This document shows positions 25,724 to 37,355 of a stretch of 64,000 nucleotides of DNA, piece by piece (position 1 is the first letter of the stretch; the number at the start of each line of letters is the position of its first letter). Source of the stretch: Cheiracanthium punctorium (lineage: Eukaryota > Arthropoda > Arachnida > Araneae > Cheiracanthiidae); the NCBI GenBank assembly GCA_038373885.1, contig JAWZYV010012339.1:1-64000 (forward strand). Direction: 5' to 3'. Below the pieces are notes generated by a model, which made no database searches, was not told the origin of the DNA, and was given only the letters and a program-made list of their open reading frames with translations. Both the position numbers and the translations under genes were made by a program.

Positions 25724-26541
25724 CGGGTACGGGCAACCTTTGGAAGGTTGCGAGCCAAAATTTAGGATGTTAGGGACGTCACGGACCGTATAAGTGGGAT
25801 TTATATGGGATTTTGATTTGGTTTATATTGATTGTCTATGGCGGTGCTGCCCAACCTTTTTATCGCCGCGACCTGGTCAGCGTTTGATAATAATTTTACC
25901 GCGGACTGGTCAGGGGAGGGGGTACGCTGATTGTTTTAATTTAATTGTGCTTAAACATACCTTCAAAATATATACAGTTTCACAAAAAATGAATGTAAAA
26001 TGATTTAAGATTTTATCTCACTAGGACGCTAAATGAATGAGAACACTGAGCTTATTTCTTTGCAACGAGTCGGTTAGATCTGGAGGTAAGAAGCAATGAC
26101 ACCCAAAGTGTGTTGCTTATGTACAATTCATTCCTTTATTCTGTTATTTTGGTTCTTGTCAGTGCAGAAAATCCTGCTTCACACAGTTAGGGTGTTGGAA
26201 ATGGCAATAGGGATTTAAAGGACTGGAATTTTAATTCATAGTCTTGAAATATTTAATAAGCAGTAAAATAATGTAAAATAGTCATGAGATTTTTTTTCTG
26301 TTACAAAATCTGTTCTGTATAAATTAGCACAAACCCAAAAAACTCGAGACCTCGAGAGAAATGCACGACAGAAAATAAAATGGAAATAATGTAATTTTTC
26401 TTGAGCAACCCGGTGCCATTTGATCCTGCGAACAGGGGGTTGGGGACCACTGGTCTATGGAAATTTGAAATCTTCCACTTGCAGGATAAAATACCCTGGA
26501 GGGCCACATCCGGGCCGCGGGCCAGGGTTTGCCGATATGTG
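25724..26541. mobile_element. hAT-type MITE containing another hAT-type MITE
   Basis: Left end CGGGTACGGGCAACCTTTGG and right end CCAGGGTTTGCCGATATGTG are imperfect inverted repeats. ATTTACAC flanks both sides (25,716-25,723 and 26,542-26,549), an exact 8-bp TSD. The element is opened at 25,842 by a second insertion. Confidence 0.75.
25842..26452. mobile_element. 611-bp hAT-type element nested in 25,724-26,541
   Basis: Begins CGGTGCTGCCCAACC and ends GGTTGGGGACCACTG, inverted ends of a common hAT type. GTCTATGG is duplicated exactly at 25,834-25,841 and 26,453-26,460. Confidence 0.85.
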
Positions 26542-27178
26542 ATTTACACTATCAAAAAGAAGAGACAACAGAAAGGACTTGTGAGCGTTAGATTTGCGCA
26601 ATCACTCCAGTAGATCATTCATTTGCGTTCGCATAGCTTGGCTTATGGCGAAAGACAGTGCCGTAAAAATAGGGAGGCATGGCAGGGCGAATGCCCGGGG
26701 CCCCCACATGTAGGGGCCTCAAAATCCATACAACTATTTTCTCAACCTCTTGGATTTTTTATCTTTTATAATGTTTTAGATTTGTACATTTCCTATTCAA
26801 AACGGATCACCTAACACTGTTTAAGCAGAAAACAAAAAAGTTGCTTACTGTTTACAAAATAGCTAACAGCTCACCAACAGATCCGCTGTATTACGATACG
26901 TACAGCTGATTATGAAAAGTTAAATTTATGTGCCAGTATTTCTAGAACCAAAGTTCTTTAACTAATGACCTTGTGTTCCCTTTATTTGTATTCTAGAAAA
27001 ACACGATCTGGGTCTCAAAAAGCCACTCTGAAGCAAGCATCCCTTTTGGGGGGCCCTCTTATTTCTTAAAATTATCATATCACTTGGGTAATTTCAATCA
27101 AATGGCAGTTTTTCTTTTTGTTGTAATTATTACTTACAAATATTTTATGTACTTACAAATAATGTGCAGATGCATAAT

Positions 27179-27355
27179 CAGTGGTGTAGACCGACTTTCT
27201 TTAAGAGAAGGGGGGAATGGAAGTAATCTTTTGGTTAAATAAAAGCCATAATCTATATGTTTAAAATTAAAACTGTACGGACTTTATGTTAAAAATGCAT
27301 GGACAAAGGGGGAGGGACTGAATCCTCACCCCCACACCATTTGTGCACGCCACTG
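27179..27355. mobile_element. hAT-type MITE (CAGTGG ends)
   Basis: Starts CAGTGGTGTAGACC and ends GTGCACGCCACTG. Flanks TGCATAAT and AGCATAGT agree at 6 of 8 positions. Related to the better preserved 31,562-31,741. Confidence 0.6.
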
Positions 27356-27575
27356 AGCATAGTAAATATATGGAGCTGAACCACACTTTTCTAGAGTAAG
27401 TCAATGCTCGGAAATTTCTTTTTCCTTTTAATGAGGATCTAAATTAGGAATGGCATGGCATACAAAGGTCCAAATGCCAATTAACACGCTCTACTTTTTC
27501 TCGCATATCGTAAAACTCAAAATTAGCTAACTTAAATTGACACTTTGTCCTTTATTCCCCCCCCTCTCCAAAAAC

Positions 27576-27621
27576 CAAAGACATTAGAATATACTAGAAC
27601 GAGTATATTCTAATGTCTTTG
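27576..27621. repeat. Perfect 20-bp hairpin flanked by an 11-bp direct repeat
   Basis: The arm CAAAGACATTAGAATATACT is separated from its exact reverse complement by AGAACG. CCAAAAACCAA occurs at 27,568-27,578, overlapping the arm, and again just outside the hairpin at 27,622-27,632. Confidence 0.9.
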
Positions 27622-27989
27622 CCAAAAACCAATGGTTTGAGTCCCTCTTGCAAAATATTTTAATATTTGTTGGTCGTCTTTTTCTTTTACTTGTGCAATA
27701 ATCAGAGTTCACATTATTTTACATTCATTATACAAATGATTCTATAAATATTTGTATAAAAACCCAAATTAAAAATAAAAATAAATGTTATATTCCAGCT
27801 GGAATTCATGTAAAATCTATTAAATACTTCAGTATATGAAATTAAAAATACCTTGTTGTTACAAACCAAGTGCTCTATTAATGGCTAAAAACGCTTTTAT
27901 AAGGAATAATACGACTTACATCATGAACACATAAGAGCTATATTGATGATTTATTAATGTTTCTGTGTTGTTTTGTGTTAAGGTAAAAC

Positions 27990-28190
27990 TACGAAAGAGC
28001 TATCTGCTTAGAAGGGGTGCAATGGGAGGAGGACCTCTAACGCATATTCACGTTACATCTGGAGAAAACCGCCCAAAACTTCGATAGCCGCACGGCAGGA
28101 TAGAACCCTGCCTTCAGAACCTTCACAGAGACCTTCACAATTCAGTCATCTTACCATGTTGTATGTTGAGTGTTATTCCCCAATGGTGAG
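27990..28190 (+). repeat. SINE-like dispersed repeat, copy 2
   Basis: Has 'gcatattcacgttacatctgg', 'gaaaaccgcccaaaact', 'agccgcacggcagg' and 'aaccttcaca' in the family order. No TSD was resolved. Confidence 0.55.
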
Positions 28191-28570
28191 CGGAAAAAAC
28201 ACCACTTTTAATAGTGACACAGGATGTAACATGGTCGTTATATGCTAGTCGATGAGGCAAGAGCGCAGCCAGAAAATTTTGTCGAGGGGGTTGTATAAGA
28301 TACAATTTTGTATTGATAAACTTAATTTCTTATTGACGACAAAAATCTGAAAGCTCTTAATAACTAATTTTGAAAGTTTCGCAGGGAGGTATATCCCGAT
28401 ATCCCACTCCATGGTTACGCTTCTGCAGTGACGAACGAAATGAAGGGCGGCTTTGGGGCTCGAGCCCCCTCCCCAAACCTTTGGAGGATGATAGAAAATA
28501 ACCATATATCGTTGTCTTTTCCAGTGTCCAGAATCCACATACTTTATTTTTTGTCTGGAAACCGATCATT

Positions 28571-28664
28571 AGCGAAATTCTCGATACATTAATTCCTCAC
28601 CCTTGTTTTTTTCCGGGAAAAAAAAACGGTCACTCAATAGTTGTTTGTGGGTGGAATAGCGAAC
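28571..28664. repeat. 94-bp direct repeat, copy A
   Basis: Identical at every base to 30,850-30,943, including its 7-T and 9-A runs. Flanking sequences differ on both sides. Function unknown. Confidence 0.95.
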
Positions 28665-28699
28665 TAGCGTGCCTCAATACTAGGAGAGTGATGACAACG

Positions 28700-28830
28700 A
28701 CAAGTCATCCCCTCATTGGTCAAGCAGCTATTTTTACCGCCCCAGGCAGTGCCCAGATTTCTCCCCATTGAAAAAGCATTGCGTTTTGAAATGGTCTTGG
28801 TATAAAACGCTTTTTCTGACGAATAAATAA
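28700..28830 (+). promoter_or_regulatory. Possible RNA polymerase II core promoter
   Basis: An inverted CCAAT box (ATTGG, near 28,716) lies about 85 bp before TATAAAA (28,801-28,807) in a locally GC-richer stretch just after the 94-bp repeat. No downstream coding exon was recognised, so this rests on motif spacing only. Confidence 0.25.
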
Positions 28831-29785
28831 TTGCATTCATTTTCTGTTTCTATTCTTCCCTTTTAAATGGCTGACGATTTGTGGCGAATAAATTTCAAAG
28901 AAGAGATTTTCCTAAGTAATTTGTAAATAACAAACTTTTGTGATAGTTTCGTTTGTAAATGCTTCGTTTCTCTCTTAAAATACACCTTCCTTTTACTTGT
29001 TTTGGTACGAACACATTATAATTGGTGTTCCAACTATGTGAAACTTAAAAAAATGATATACAACAGAAATTATATCATAGGGTAGCGTATAATGATAATA
29101 TTTAATGTTTAAACTTCATAAAATAAAAATGTCATGTTCGGCGATATTTTTCTTGGCATTGGCTTAGAATTATACTCGCTAATTCACGGCTGTTTGTTTG
29201 CAAGTGAAAAGAACAGAATCGAATGTATAATAGCATTCTCTCTCCATCCTTTTTTTTTTTTTTTTTGTGTGTGTGTGTGTGTTCGTGTGGGTACTTAAAC
29301 GCTTTTATAATCTTGCATGAAATTAAAAAATATAACTGAATAACATGTGTTAATTTTTGTTGCTTTATACTAGGTGTCATTTGTATTTTTCTTTTTTGTC
29401 TGCTGGCCATTAGAAAAAAAAAAAAAAAACTAGGTGTCAATAAATTTGTCAAAGTTGAAGCTTTCTTTTAAGAGTTTAACTAATATCTGAATTGTTCGTA
29501 CACTTTCATTTTTAAATACAGTAAAATCACTTATTTTTGCGAGCCGTAATTTTCGCGAAAATAAAGACATCGGTGATTTCGCGAATTTTATAGGAATAGA
29601 ACAGAAAGTTGAAAAATACTGAAAGTACCTAAATATAGAACCCCTTTCGCATAAGCCATTTTAAGAAGCTTCTTTTTGTCCGAAAAGTTCGTGCCCCTCC
29701 CCCCCCCTACAATAAATAGGAAAGTCACGTAAAAAACCCAGAATTTTATGGCATCGATAAAAATTTTTAGGAGGTTAAATCGAAA

Positions 29786-29812
29786 AAATAAATAAATAAA
29801 TAAATAAATAAA
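29786..29812. repeat. (AAAT)n microsatellite
   Basis: Six to seven uninterrupted AAAT units. Confidence 0.9.
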
Positions 29813-29889
29813 CTGGATTTTTATACGGACCCCGTACAAAAAATTCCCAATTAGTAAAATGTGGCCGATACATTGTAAGTGGGAAAAAA

Positions 29890-30065
29890 CACTGAACATT
29901 GGTAGATGGCTGAAATATGAAGGTTCAGGTTTCTGGCCTATAGCGCGGCTGCCGGTGTAATAGTCTGGAGTTTTGGGCGGTTTTCCCCTGATGTTAATTA
30001 ATTACGTCGAATTAAAAATAACATCATTAAAAAGTCCTTCGCCTAAGGCATTTCACCCCCTTTCG
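29890..30065 (-). repeat. SINE-like dispersed repeat, copy 3 (reverse)
   Basis: The reverse complement reads 'gcgaaggactttt', 'ggggaaaaccgcccaaaact', 'ccggcagccgcgct', 'cagaaacctgaaccttcata' and 'cagccatctaccaatgttcag'. It is the best preserved copy here. Confidence 0.6.
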
Positions 30066-30849
30066 TCAGATAGATCTGGTGTGCTTTGTGTAAACAAAAT
30101 AACATATTTATAAATTGCTTTATTTATTTTGTTTTTTCATAATGTGTATTTCAAGCTTTAAACTAGTAATAGTACTCAATATCTAATAATGATTTGTTTT
30201 CTCTAATACGTTTTAAGCAATGGCACTGTTTGTTTAGCGTTAGACTGCTTTAACAGGAAATTTGAATTGCAGTATTATTTTTATTTCCATAAAAGATTTT
30301 AGGCTGTCTTCAGACATCCTAAATTTATTTCTTAACATATAGACAGCAATGCAGCATTAAGTTAAACTAAATTTTAAACTTTAAAAGTGTTTTTATAAAA
30401 AGTCTTATTATAAATATTATATACAGTTAAAAAATCTAAATTTTTTCAACAGCCTAAATAAGGTTTTACAACTGAATTAATTGCGTCAAAGTGATATTAC
30501 TTGTTTTCCTAGAAAATGCATTTTCTATAAAATTTTATATTAAAACATATGTAAATATTGAATGTTATTCCCAATCCAAAATCATAAGTTCCATCGAAAA
30601 TATCGCAACGAAAATGATCTCTTATTGAAAGAAATTAGTAAAATATTTCCATTTCAAAAAATTTCAGCATTAAAAAATATACACGATTACAGTTTGAATT
30701 ATTATTATTATTTTTAATATCTTTATTCTTCATCTTCAAGTACCTTATAGATTAAACGCTACCGCTTCGAAAGCATCTCAACCTACTGCACAATTAAAAA
30801 AAAAAAAAGGGAAAAAACCCACATGGGCGAGTACCGCTGAAGTGCGGCC

Positions 30850-30943
30850 AGCGAAATTCTCGATACATTAATTCCTCACCCTTGTTTTTTTCCGGGAAAA
30901 AAAAACGGTCACTCAATAGTTGTTTGTGGGTGGAATAGCGAAC
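30850..30943. repeat. 94-bp direct repeat, copy B
   Basis: Exact copy of 28,571-28,664. It is followed by about 300 bp of unusually GC-rich sequence (30,944-31,250) that differs from the sequence after copy A. Confidence 0.95.
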
Positions 30944-31561
30944 GGAAGTCTTCATGTCAATTGTGAAAGCAGCGGTCATCTTGCAACTTGTCACCGCTCT
31001 GGCGCCTTATCTCGCAATCTGTTCGGAGATGTCCTATTGTTGAGGGGAAAAAATTCTTCCGGTGATAGGGCGCACCTACTTCCACGTGCTGAGATAGCTC
31101 GCACTCCGTAGGTCCATTCTGTTCTGGAGTGAGAGGTCATCCATCGTGTCGGAAAATCCAAAAGACACCGGGCAATTATGTCCTCGGGACATCTCTCTCC
31201 CGACATTTCTGTTTTAACTGGAATTCTCTAGTAGGGACCCTCCGATATCTGATATTCTGCGTAAAAAAAAAAAAAAAAAAAAAAAGCTTTGGCATCTCAA
31301 CACAAAGCATGCGTTTCCTTTCGGCCCCAGTCCTGTGTTCAAAGTTTGTCTTTTTAAATGACTGGAGGAAGCGTTAAGGATAAAGAGAAATTCTGAGAGG
31401 GTTGTTCCTCATCTCATAGCGTGAAGTTTTTAAAACAGGAAAAGATCTTATACATATAGTAGTATTTTACAATATTTCTTTATAAGTATAGCGCTTTTGC
31501 TCATTTTGAAAGACAATTTTTGTGTTTATTATTACTTTTTTTTTTTCTTTCTTGACATGAT

Positions 31562-31741
31562 CAGTGGCATACGCAGACTTCCTTCAAGGGGGGGGGGGGT
31601 AGGGGGGGTTATAGACATAACTTTGTGTTAAAATGCGTAATATTTAAGATAAAAAATTGAAAATTTGTGGACATTTTGTTAAAAAAAATTTTGACAAGGG
31701 GGGTGAACCCCCAAACCCTCCCCCCCTTGCGTACGCCACTG
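31562..31741. mobile_element. hAT-type MITE with exact TSD
   Basis: Starts CAGTGGCATACGCAGACTTC and ends CCTTGCGTACGCCACTG. GACATGAT is duplicated exactly at 31,554-31,561 and 31,742-31,749. G and C runs next to the termini are typical of this MITE type. Confidence 0.9.
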
Positions 31742-31749
31742 GACATGAT

Positions 31750-34140
31750 GAATACTGGGTGACTGTTGATAAAAGTACATAGTACAGTTTTTGAAGAACC
31801 AGTGAAAAAGCAGTGGAAGGAGAAAAAACGCACCTGAAAAAAACCGCACAACATTAAATGGGTTTATTTTTTCAAATGAATGTGAGTGTGCGTGCGTGTG
31901 TGTGTGTGTGTGGGGGGGGGAATAAAAAATGTAAAGGAGTGGGCATCCGAAAGGGCGCAAACAGAGGTACATTCGTGAATTTTGTATTTATCTCTACTGA
32001 AAGTTGACATTCCGATAATTTTTCAAGATCAGTGGCCTGATTTTTAAGTACACAGTGTGCACAGTAGCCCCATTGCCTCTATAGCTTTTGGTGAAGTGAT
32101 TTTTTTTTTTGTATCACTAGGGGCCAAGGCCCCCAGACTCGCTACGCTCGCTTTTCGTATGAGGCATTCGGCCCCTAATCAGGCTTATTCGTAAAAAAGA
32201 CATAATTTCAACAGACAAAACCCGAAGATTGGATCAGATAGAATGTTACTGATCTACGCATTGCTTGGTTCTTGCATGTTCATTGGTACATAAAAATTTA
32301 AACTTCACACTACAGTAGAACCCCTCCCCCTCATAACACGGAAGATATTTTGTTATGGGAATCCGTGTTGTACGGGTCCTGAGCTATACTACACCTGGAG
32401 TGCGGACTCCGCTTATAATCGCTGGAAAAATTATTTGCACTCTTCAGAAACACAATGATTTTCAATGTTGCCATTCAAAAGTTATATTAATTAGGAGCTA
32501 AAGCATAATAAAATCAGAACATGTGTTTCAGCTGTATTTTTAATAATGTAAAACCTATTGGACACCCTTTGAATTTGTCACCCATTACGATTTTTCATTA
32601 TTTGGCGACTTGCGTACATGCAAAGTTAATAAAAGCTACGGAACAGATAGGATAGCTTGCTACCCATGGCGACTTTTCATTATTTAGCGATTTACACATG
32701 CTCACAACCTACTACACAACCTACTCACAATTACTGTTCATGTAAGGTTACCTGAAAACCATTATCCATATTTTCATTTACATAATCGTTTGCAGATTGG
32801 CATACTTAGACCAACGAATTATACCATCTCGTCGCGCTAGCAAATATCCAAAGTGTACTATAACTGCTATAATGGCATAGTTAACGCCGCCAAATATTTC
32901 TACTGGCAGCAAATAATCCAGCTGGACGAGAACCGGCTTTAAAATAATCTGCATTTTAATTATTTTTCATTTTCAAGATATTAGTTATTCTGTTTTGGAA
33001 AAAGGAATAATCGCTAATTCTAAACTCCCGTTGTCTAAGCAAACTTACTATTTGAAAATTGTCAACTTTGTGTAACACATTTTGAGTTACTTATTTCATA
33101 TAGTTTTTATTTTAGCGTACAATGGGCGTAATTCTAACTCATGTTTGTAAATTTCACGCGATTCTAGGTACTTGGAAACGCTTTGTTGCAAAGGAATGAA
33201 TGATTTTATGCCAAATCTTGCAACCATTCGGTTTATTTTTTCAGTTTTTTATTAATATCTTCTAAAATAATTCTATTTTCGAAATTTAAATCAGCTTAGC
33301 AGGTTCCTCGGAATTTTTCGAATCTGTGGGCACCTTAGTCGAAACTCAAATCCCCACGGTTTAGGAGGAGATACGCTGACAAGCTTTTGACTGCGGCGGC
33401 GACAGCGGCCTTTACTTTTTTTAGAATAGAGAGATTTTTACACGAAAATGTGTCACATTCTGAAGTTTTACAAGCCGAAGGAAGGGAAAACATGATAATA
33501 TAATCGAAAAGAGAAATAGTTTAAAAAAATTGCTTGCATTTCTTTCCGTCCGATATTAATATATAAGAATAAAAAATGTCATTTAAATCTCTTTAAAATA
33601 GGCCAACGATAGGGATTTAACCGCCCCTAGAAAGTTGTCACCAGGGTGGGCGCCCCCCCCCCTACGCGCGCCGCAACGTGCGGGAAAGTTTGAGGATAAT
33701 ATCGGTACAAGGATATTTCAACCAAGGATATTCAACCCTATTTCAACCTACTCAGACTAAGCATCAATGCGAATGCAAGTTGCTCTACTTCTAATCTCCC
33801 TCTGATATACCCGAAACCCGATTATCACAGGGGCAAGGGGGGGGGCGGTAGTCCGGTGCCCCTGAAGAAAAAGGGGGCCCATATATATCCCGATTATCTA
33901 AATTATAAATTCATATGTACTGAAATAGTAATTGTGGGGAAAAAACTGAATTTCCTCTATATTATAGGTATTACCTAATTGTCTATCACTAGATCAAGTT
34001 AGAGATATTTTTTTGGGGTGATAAATACGATTTGATTACAAAAACTACAGTTAACTTAAATACTAAACTACAGTTAATGCAATTTTCGAGTACAACAGCG
34101 GTCAAAACTGGGTTAAAATGCTTAAAAAAGGTAGGCTCAG
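31750..34140. other. Gene-free stretch with transposon debris
   Basis: Includes a pogo-type MITE left end near 32,312 (CAGTAGAACCCC), a GGGGCC-rich inverted motif at 32,119-32,181, and C/G homopolymer tracts near 33,650 and 33,838. No coding exon recognised. Confidence 0.55.
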
Positions 34141-34154
34141 TAAAGGGGCTTAAT

Positions 34155-34349
34155 CAGTTCCTGATTATGACCAACAGGGGGCCCCGGCCATTGATGAATT
34201 TTGGGGCCCCATCTATGAAAGTTGTTTTATTTTTCATGAAATTTGGATATAAAGAAGAATATTTCAGAACAAAATTTGAAATTGGGGGCCCTTTCGAGCC
34301 GGGGGCCCTGGGCAAAGTCCCGATTTGCCCTTGCGATAATAAGGCTCTG
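34155..34349. mobile_element. GGGCC-type hAT MITE, copy 1
   Basis: Starts CAGTTCCTGATTATG and ends AATAAGGCTCTG. GGCTTAAT is duplicated exactly at 34,147-34,154 and 34,350-34,357. It is a sibling, in opposite orientation, of 37,356-37,548. Confidence 0.85.
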
Positions 34350-34678
34350 GGCTTAATGCGTAAAAAAGGGGACAGTAAGGGGGACCCCAAACTTAATGCC
34401 CCGGGCCCCGTCTAAAAGTGGTCAGATTTGAACATACCGTACCGCCTTTCCTATTTACTTATTATTTTTCTTTCAACTCTTCTCTGTTTTCTTTTTTTTT
34501 CCGCCTCTTTCTTTATCCTCTCCTTTGTGTGTTTTGTATATCTCTCGTCTGTTCTAATTTTAAATGTTACGTGTTTGTGCGTATTGTAGAGTGCTGATAG
34601 TATACCAGGACCGAAAACGAAGGAGACGCAAGTTAAACGGTAGAGGCTTCAGGCAAATTGTCGCTTTTCAGATCGTAT

Positions 34679-34870
34679 TTATGCGAGACGGAAGAAAATG
34701 CGAGAATTCTCGCGCGAGACAAGACTCTGTCTCGTCCCGCAAAATATTTTCTTTCTCGTCTCGCGTCTCGTCTCGCAAAAAAATGCCTGTCTCCTCTCGC
34801 GTCTCGTCTCGCGGGACAATGCGAGAACGCGAGACAATGCGAGAATTCTCGCGTCTCGCGTCCATCCCTA
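34679..34870. mobile_element. Right half of a GAGACG-type MITE
   Basis: Repeats of GCGAGAC/GTCTCGC lead into the TIR CGTCTCGCGTCCATCCCTA. The left side begins 'gtatttatgcgagacgg', at best a badly degraded terminus. The right flank AATGGGTC matches the left flank of 25,056. Confidence 0.7.
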
Positions 34871-34959
34871 AATGGGTCCGCCTTTCTTCCTCAACAAAAT
34901 CACCTACCTACAGAAAAGCAGGAAAGCTAATAAGTTCGCCTCGTCTTCTTATATAACGG

Positions 34960-35798
34960 TATCTAAGTTATCTACTTAGATAGTACGTTTGCAAAGGTAG
35001 AAGAGCTATTAGTGTAGAATGTACCAGCAATCAGGAAATAGAAGACGTTTTCCGTCAAGCGCCATACGCTTTAATTTTTGAATCCAAAACAAAACTACGA
35101 AATTGTTCAACTGTTTGACCTGTATTTATTGTTACTCTAATAAAATAAGTAAAATTAATTAAGGAAACATATTTTATCGTAAAAATCTCGTAGCACGCAA
35201 TAAGAAAATAGAGAAATTCTCTACCATTTCATCAACATCCACATCCTGGTAGGTGGGACTCTAATTAGTAAATTTCCGAAGAAATATTTTTTTGGTGTCA
35301 AACAACAAAAGTTGTAAAACAAATTAAAATCCAAGTCTTATCTTGAAACTAAAGTCTAATATTCCTCACATCTCTTCCCATATTGAATAATAGAAGAGTT
35401 CCGCTAGGTTCTTTCTTGACCTTCCTCCATAATCCAAAAAAGCAGGGCGTAGATACTTATTTTTCGCTCTTGTAAGCAGCGCACTCCTCTGGAAGAGAGA
35501 TATACACCCATTTCCTTTCAATGAGTTTTTACGAACCTGCCTCAAAAGGAGCATCCAAGCGCATTACGGTACAAAATCATATTACGAGTTATAGCAAAAA
35601 GCTCTGCTTCAAAATATCTCTTAGAAAGGCTTCGCTGCGTTAGTTGCCGACAGCAACAGTGTACATGTTCCAAAGGCATAGAGTGTGCGGCATTACGGTA
35701 CATTTTGGGAGTATATCTTGTTGGAAAAGTTGGTACATGAACTAAAAGATTTTTTCGAGAATGGATATTAAAGGTAGCTATGACTTTTTTCTTTCTCC

Positions 35799-35830
<32 letters not shown>

Positions 35831-37347
35831 GCGAAAATGGGAAATTTTTATGTGAAAGAGCGTCTACAGGTAAAAATATGTTGTTTTACTGGAAAGTAGC
35901 CCTAGAAAGATACAGGTTATGTGATTTTAGATTTTAGCTCTTGTTACATTGTGAGAAGAAAAATATCCGCTCTTTCTTCTTTTTTAATAACTTTTATCAG
36001 TAAATTATCAGTTGAAATAATCAGTTTAGGAGAAAAATCCAGTTTAAGTGCAGATACTTCTGTAAATTCTTTTCAAGTGAACGTTGTACTGATAAATTCC
36101 CCATTAAATTGATTATAGTGAAATAATATAGAGGAAAACTTTATATATTTATTTATTTATTTATGTATTTCATTTTCAACCTATTAAATAATCAAACCTT
36201 TAGTGACATTGGTATGAACTTGATAAGATGCTCTTTTTACAAGCAATTACACACAATTCATTAACAATAGTTTAATAAAAATGGAGCACTCAAAAACGGG
36301 TGATAAGTGGTTAAAACAATAAAGAACTTTATAAATAATCACATAAATATAAAATAATAGTTTATACGGGTATTATTTTATATTTGTGTTAATTACAAAG
36401 TTCATTATAATTTTAATCATAAAACGATGAAAACGAGTATAACTATTTTATATCCATGAATGAATTATTGCTATTACTAGCTGCGTACCCGTTCTCCGCA
36501 CGGTAGGGAACGAAACTTTTTCTTACATCTATAATTTGAATTTATTCCAGTGATTTGGAATCTAAAAATAAGCAAAATGATTTGACTCTTGGCGTAAAGT
36601 TACTCATTAGTTATTCGTAAAGTTAGTATAAGTACTGACCTGAGACCATTGTTAATATTATGACACAAAAACTATGTCGGTGTCATTCACGATCAGAAAA
36701 ATAAAAGCGTGACGGTTTGCATCGAAAATTCCTAACTTTCAAAATATCTCACTTCTACATCATACTCTTTTTTAGATTTAAGTTATACCACCTTAGATAC
36801 TACATGATGTGGAGAACCGTTTTATTTTATAGTTAAATAGTTGTGCACCCGCTCTTCGCAAGGGAAGAAGAGAAGATTTTCCCAAAATGTGATCATAACT
36901 ACTTGTGACAAAACAGAATCTCCAAGAAAAAAAAAGTTCTGTTACAGTCGTTTCTGTTGAAAATACCGCGTGATATATTAACGCGACGCAGAATTACTTA
37001 ATGTTTAGTTAGCTGTGATGTAAGATGGTTGTTGAAATAGAACACTTAGTTTCACGAAATATTTATTAATGCGGTAGACTGTGCTTTGATCAATATTGCC
37101 CTAGCATATCTACTAACTATTACTTATACTATCTTTTACTGATACCAATTCAATATATTTTCGTTTTTCAATCATTAATGTTTAATTTAAAGAAACAGCT
37201 TAGATATTTGCCACGAATGTAGTCTTTTATTCTTTGGTGACTTTTATAATTTACGCATTAGTATAAACGATAATCATTTCACTTTATGGTTGGCACTAAA
37301 ACAAATCTCCATACATTTGTATGCACAATTCTTGTCAGATTGGCGTA
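34960..37347. other. Gene-free stretch
   Basis: AT-rich. Has a 26-bp poly-T at 35,805-35,830, two 'gcattacggtaca' motifs (near 35,561 and 35,691), and two related 'gTACCCGtTCTcCGCA'-type motifs near 36,485 and 36,845 that look like ends of an unnamed dispersed repeat. No exon recognised. Confidence 0.5.
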
Positions 37348-37355
37348 TTTAGCAC

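Larger units (their letters stand above)
25056..34870. mobile_element. Possible composite or split hAT-type element bounded by GAGACG MITE halves
   Basis: The left boundary CAGGGATGGACGCGAGACG (25,056) is preceded by AATGGGTC (25,048-25,055). The right boundary CGTCTCGCGTCCATCCCTA (ending 34,870) is followed by AATGGGTC (34,871-34,878). The two half elements (25,056-25,241 and about 34,679-34,870) each lack an inner terminus. The exact 8-bp match suggests one insertion event. Either a single MITE was later split by 9.4 kb, or two MITE ends moved the intervening DNA as one unit. The interior has no transposase. Confidence 0.5.

Noticed and set aside
26670..27070. Another GGGCC-type hAT MITE starting CAGGGCGAATGCCCGGGG
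   Set aside because: A left end is plausible at about 26,684, but no inverted right end or 8-bp duplication could be matched.
32105..32190. Short TIR element with TAGGGGCC ends
   Set aside because: The arms are only 8 bp and the flanks show no duplication. Low-complexity GC tracts explain it.
36478..36880. LTR or SINE based on paired 'acccgttctccgca'/'acccgctcttcgca' motifs
   Set aside because: Two short related motifs without TG...CA ends, primer site, TSD or Pol III boxes.
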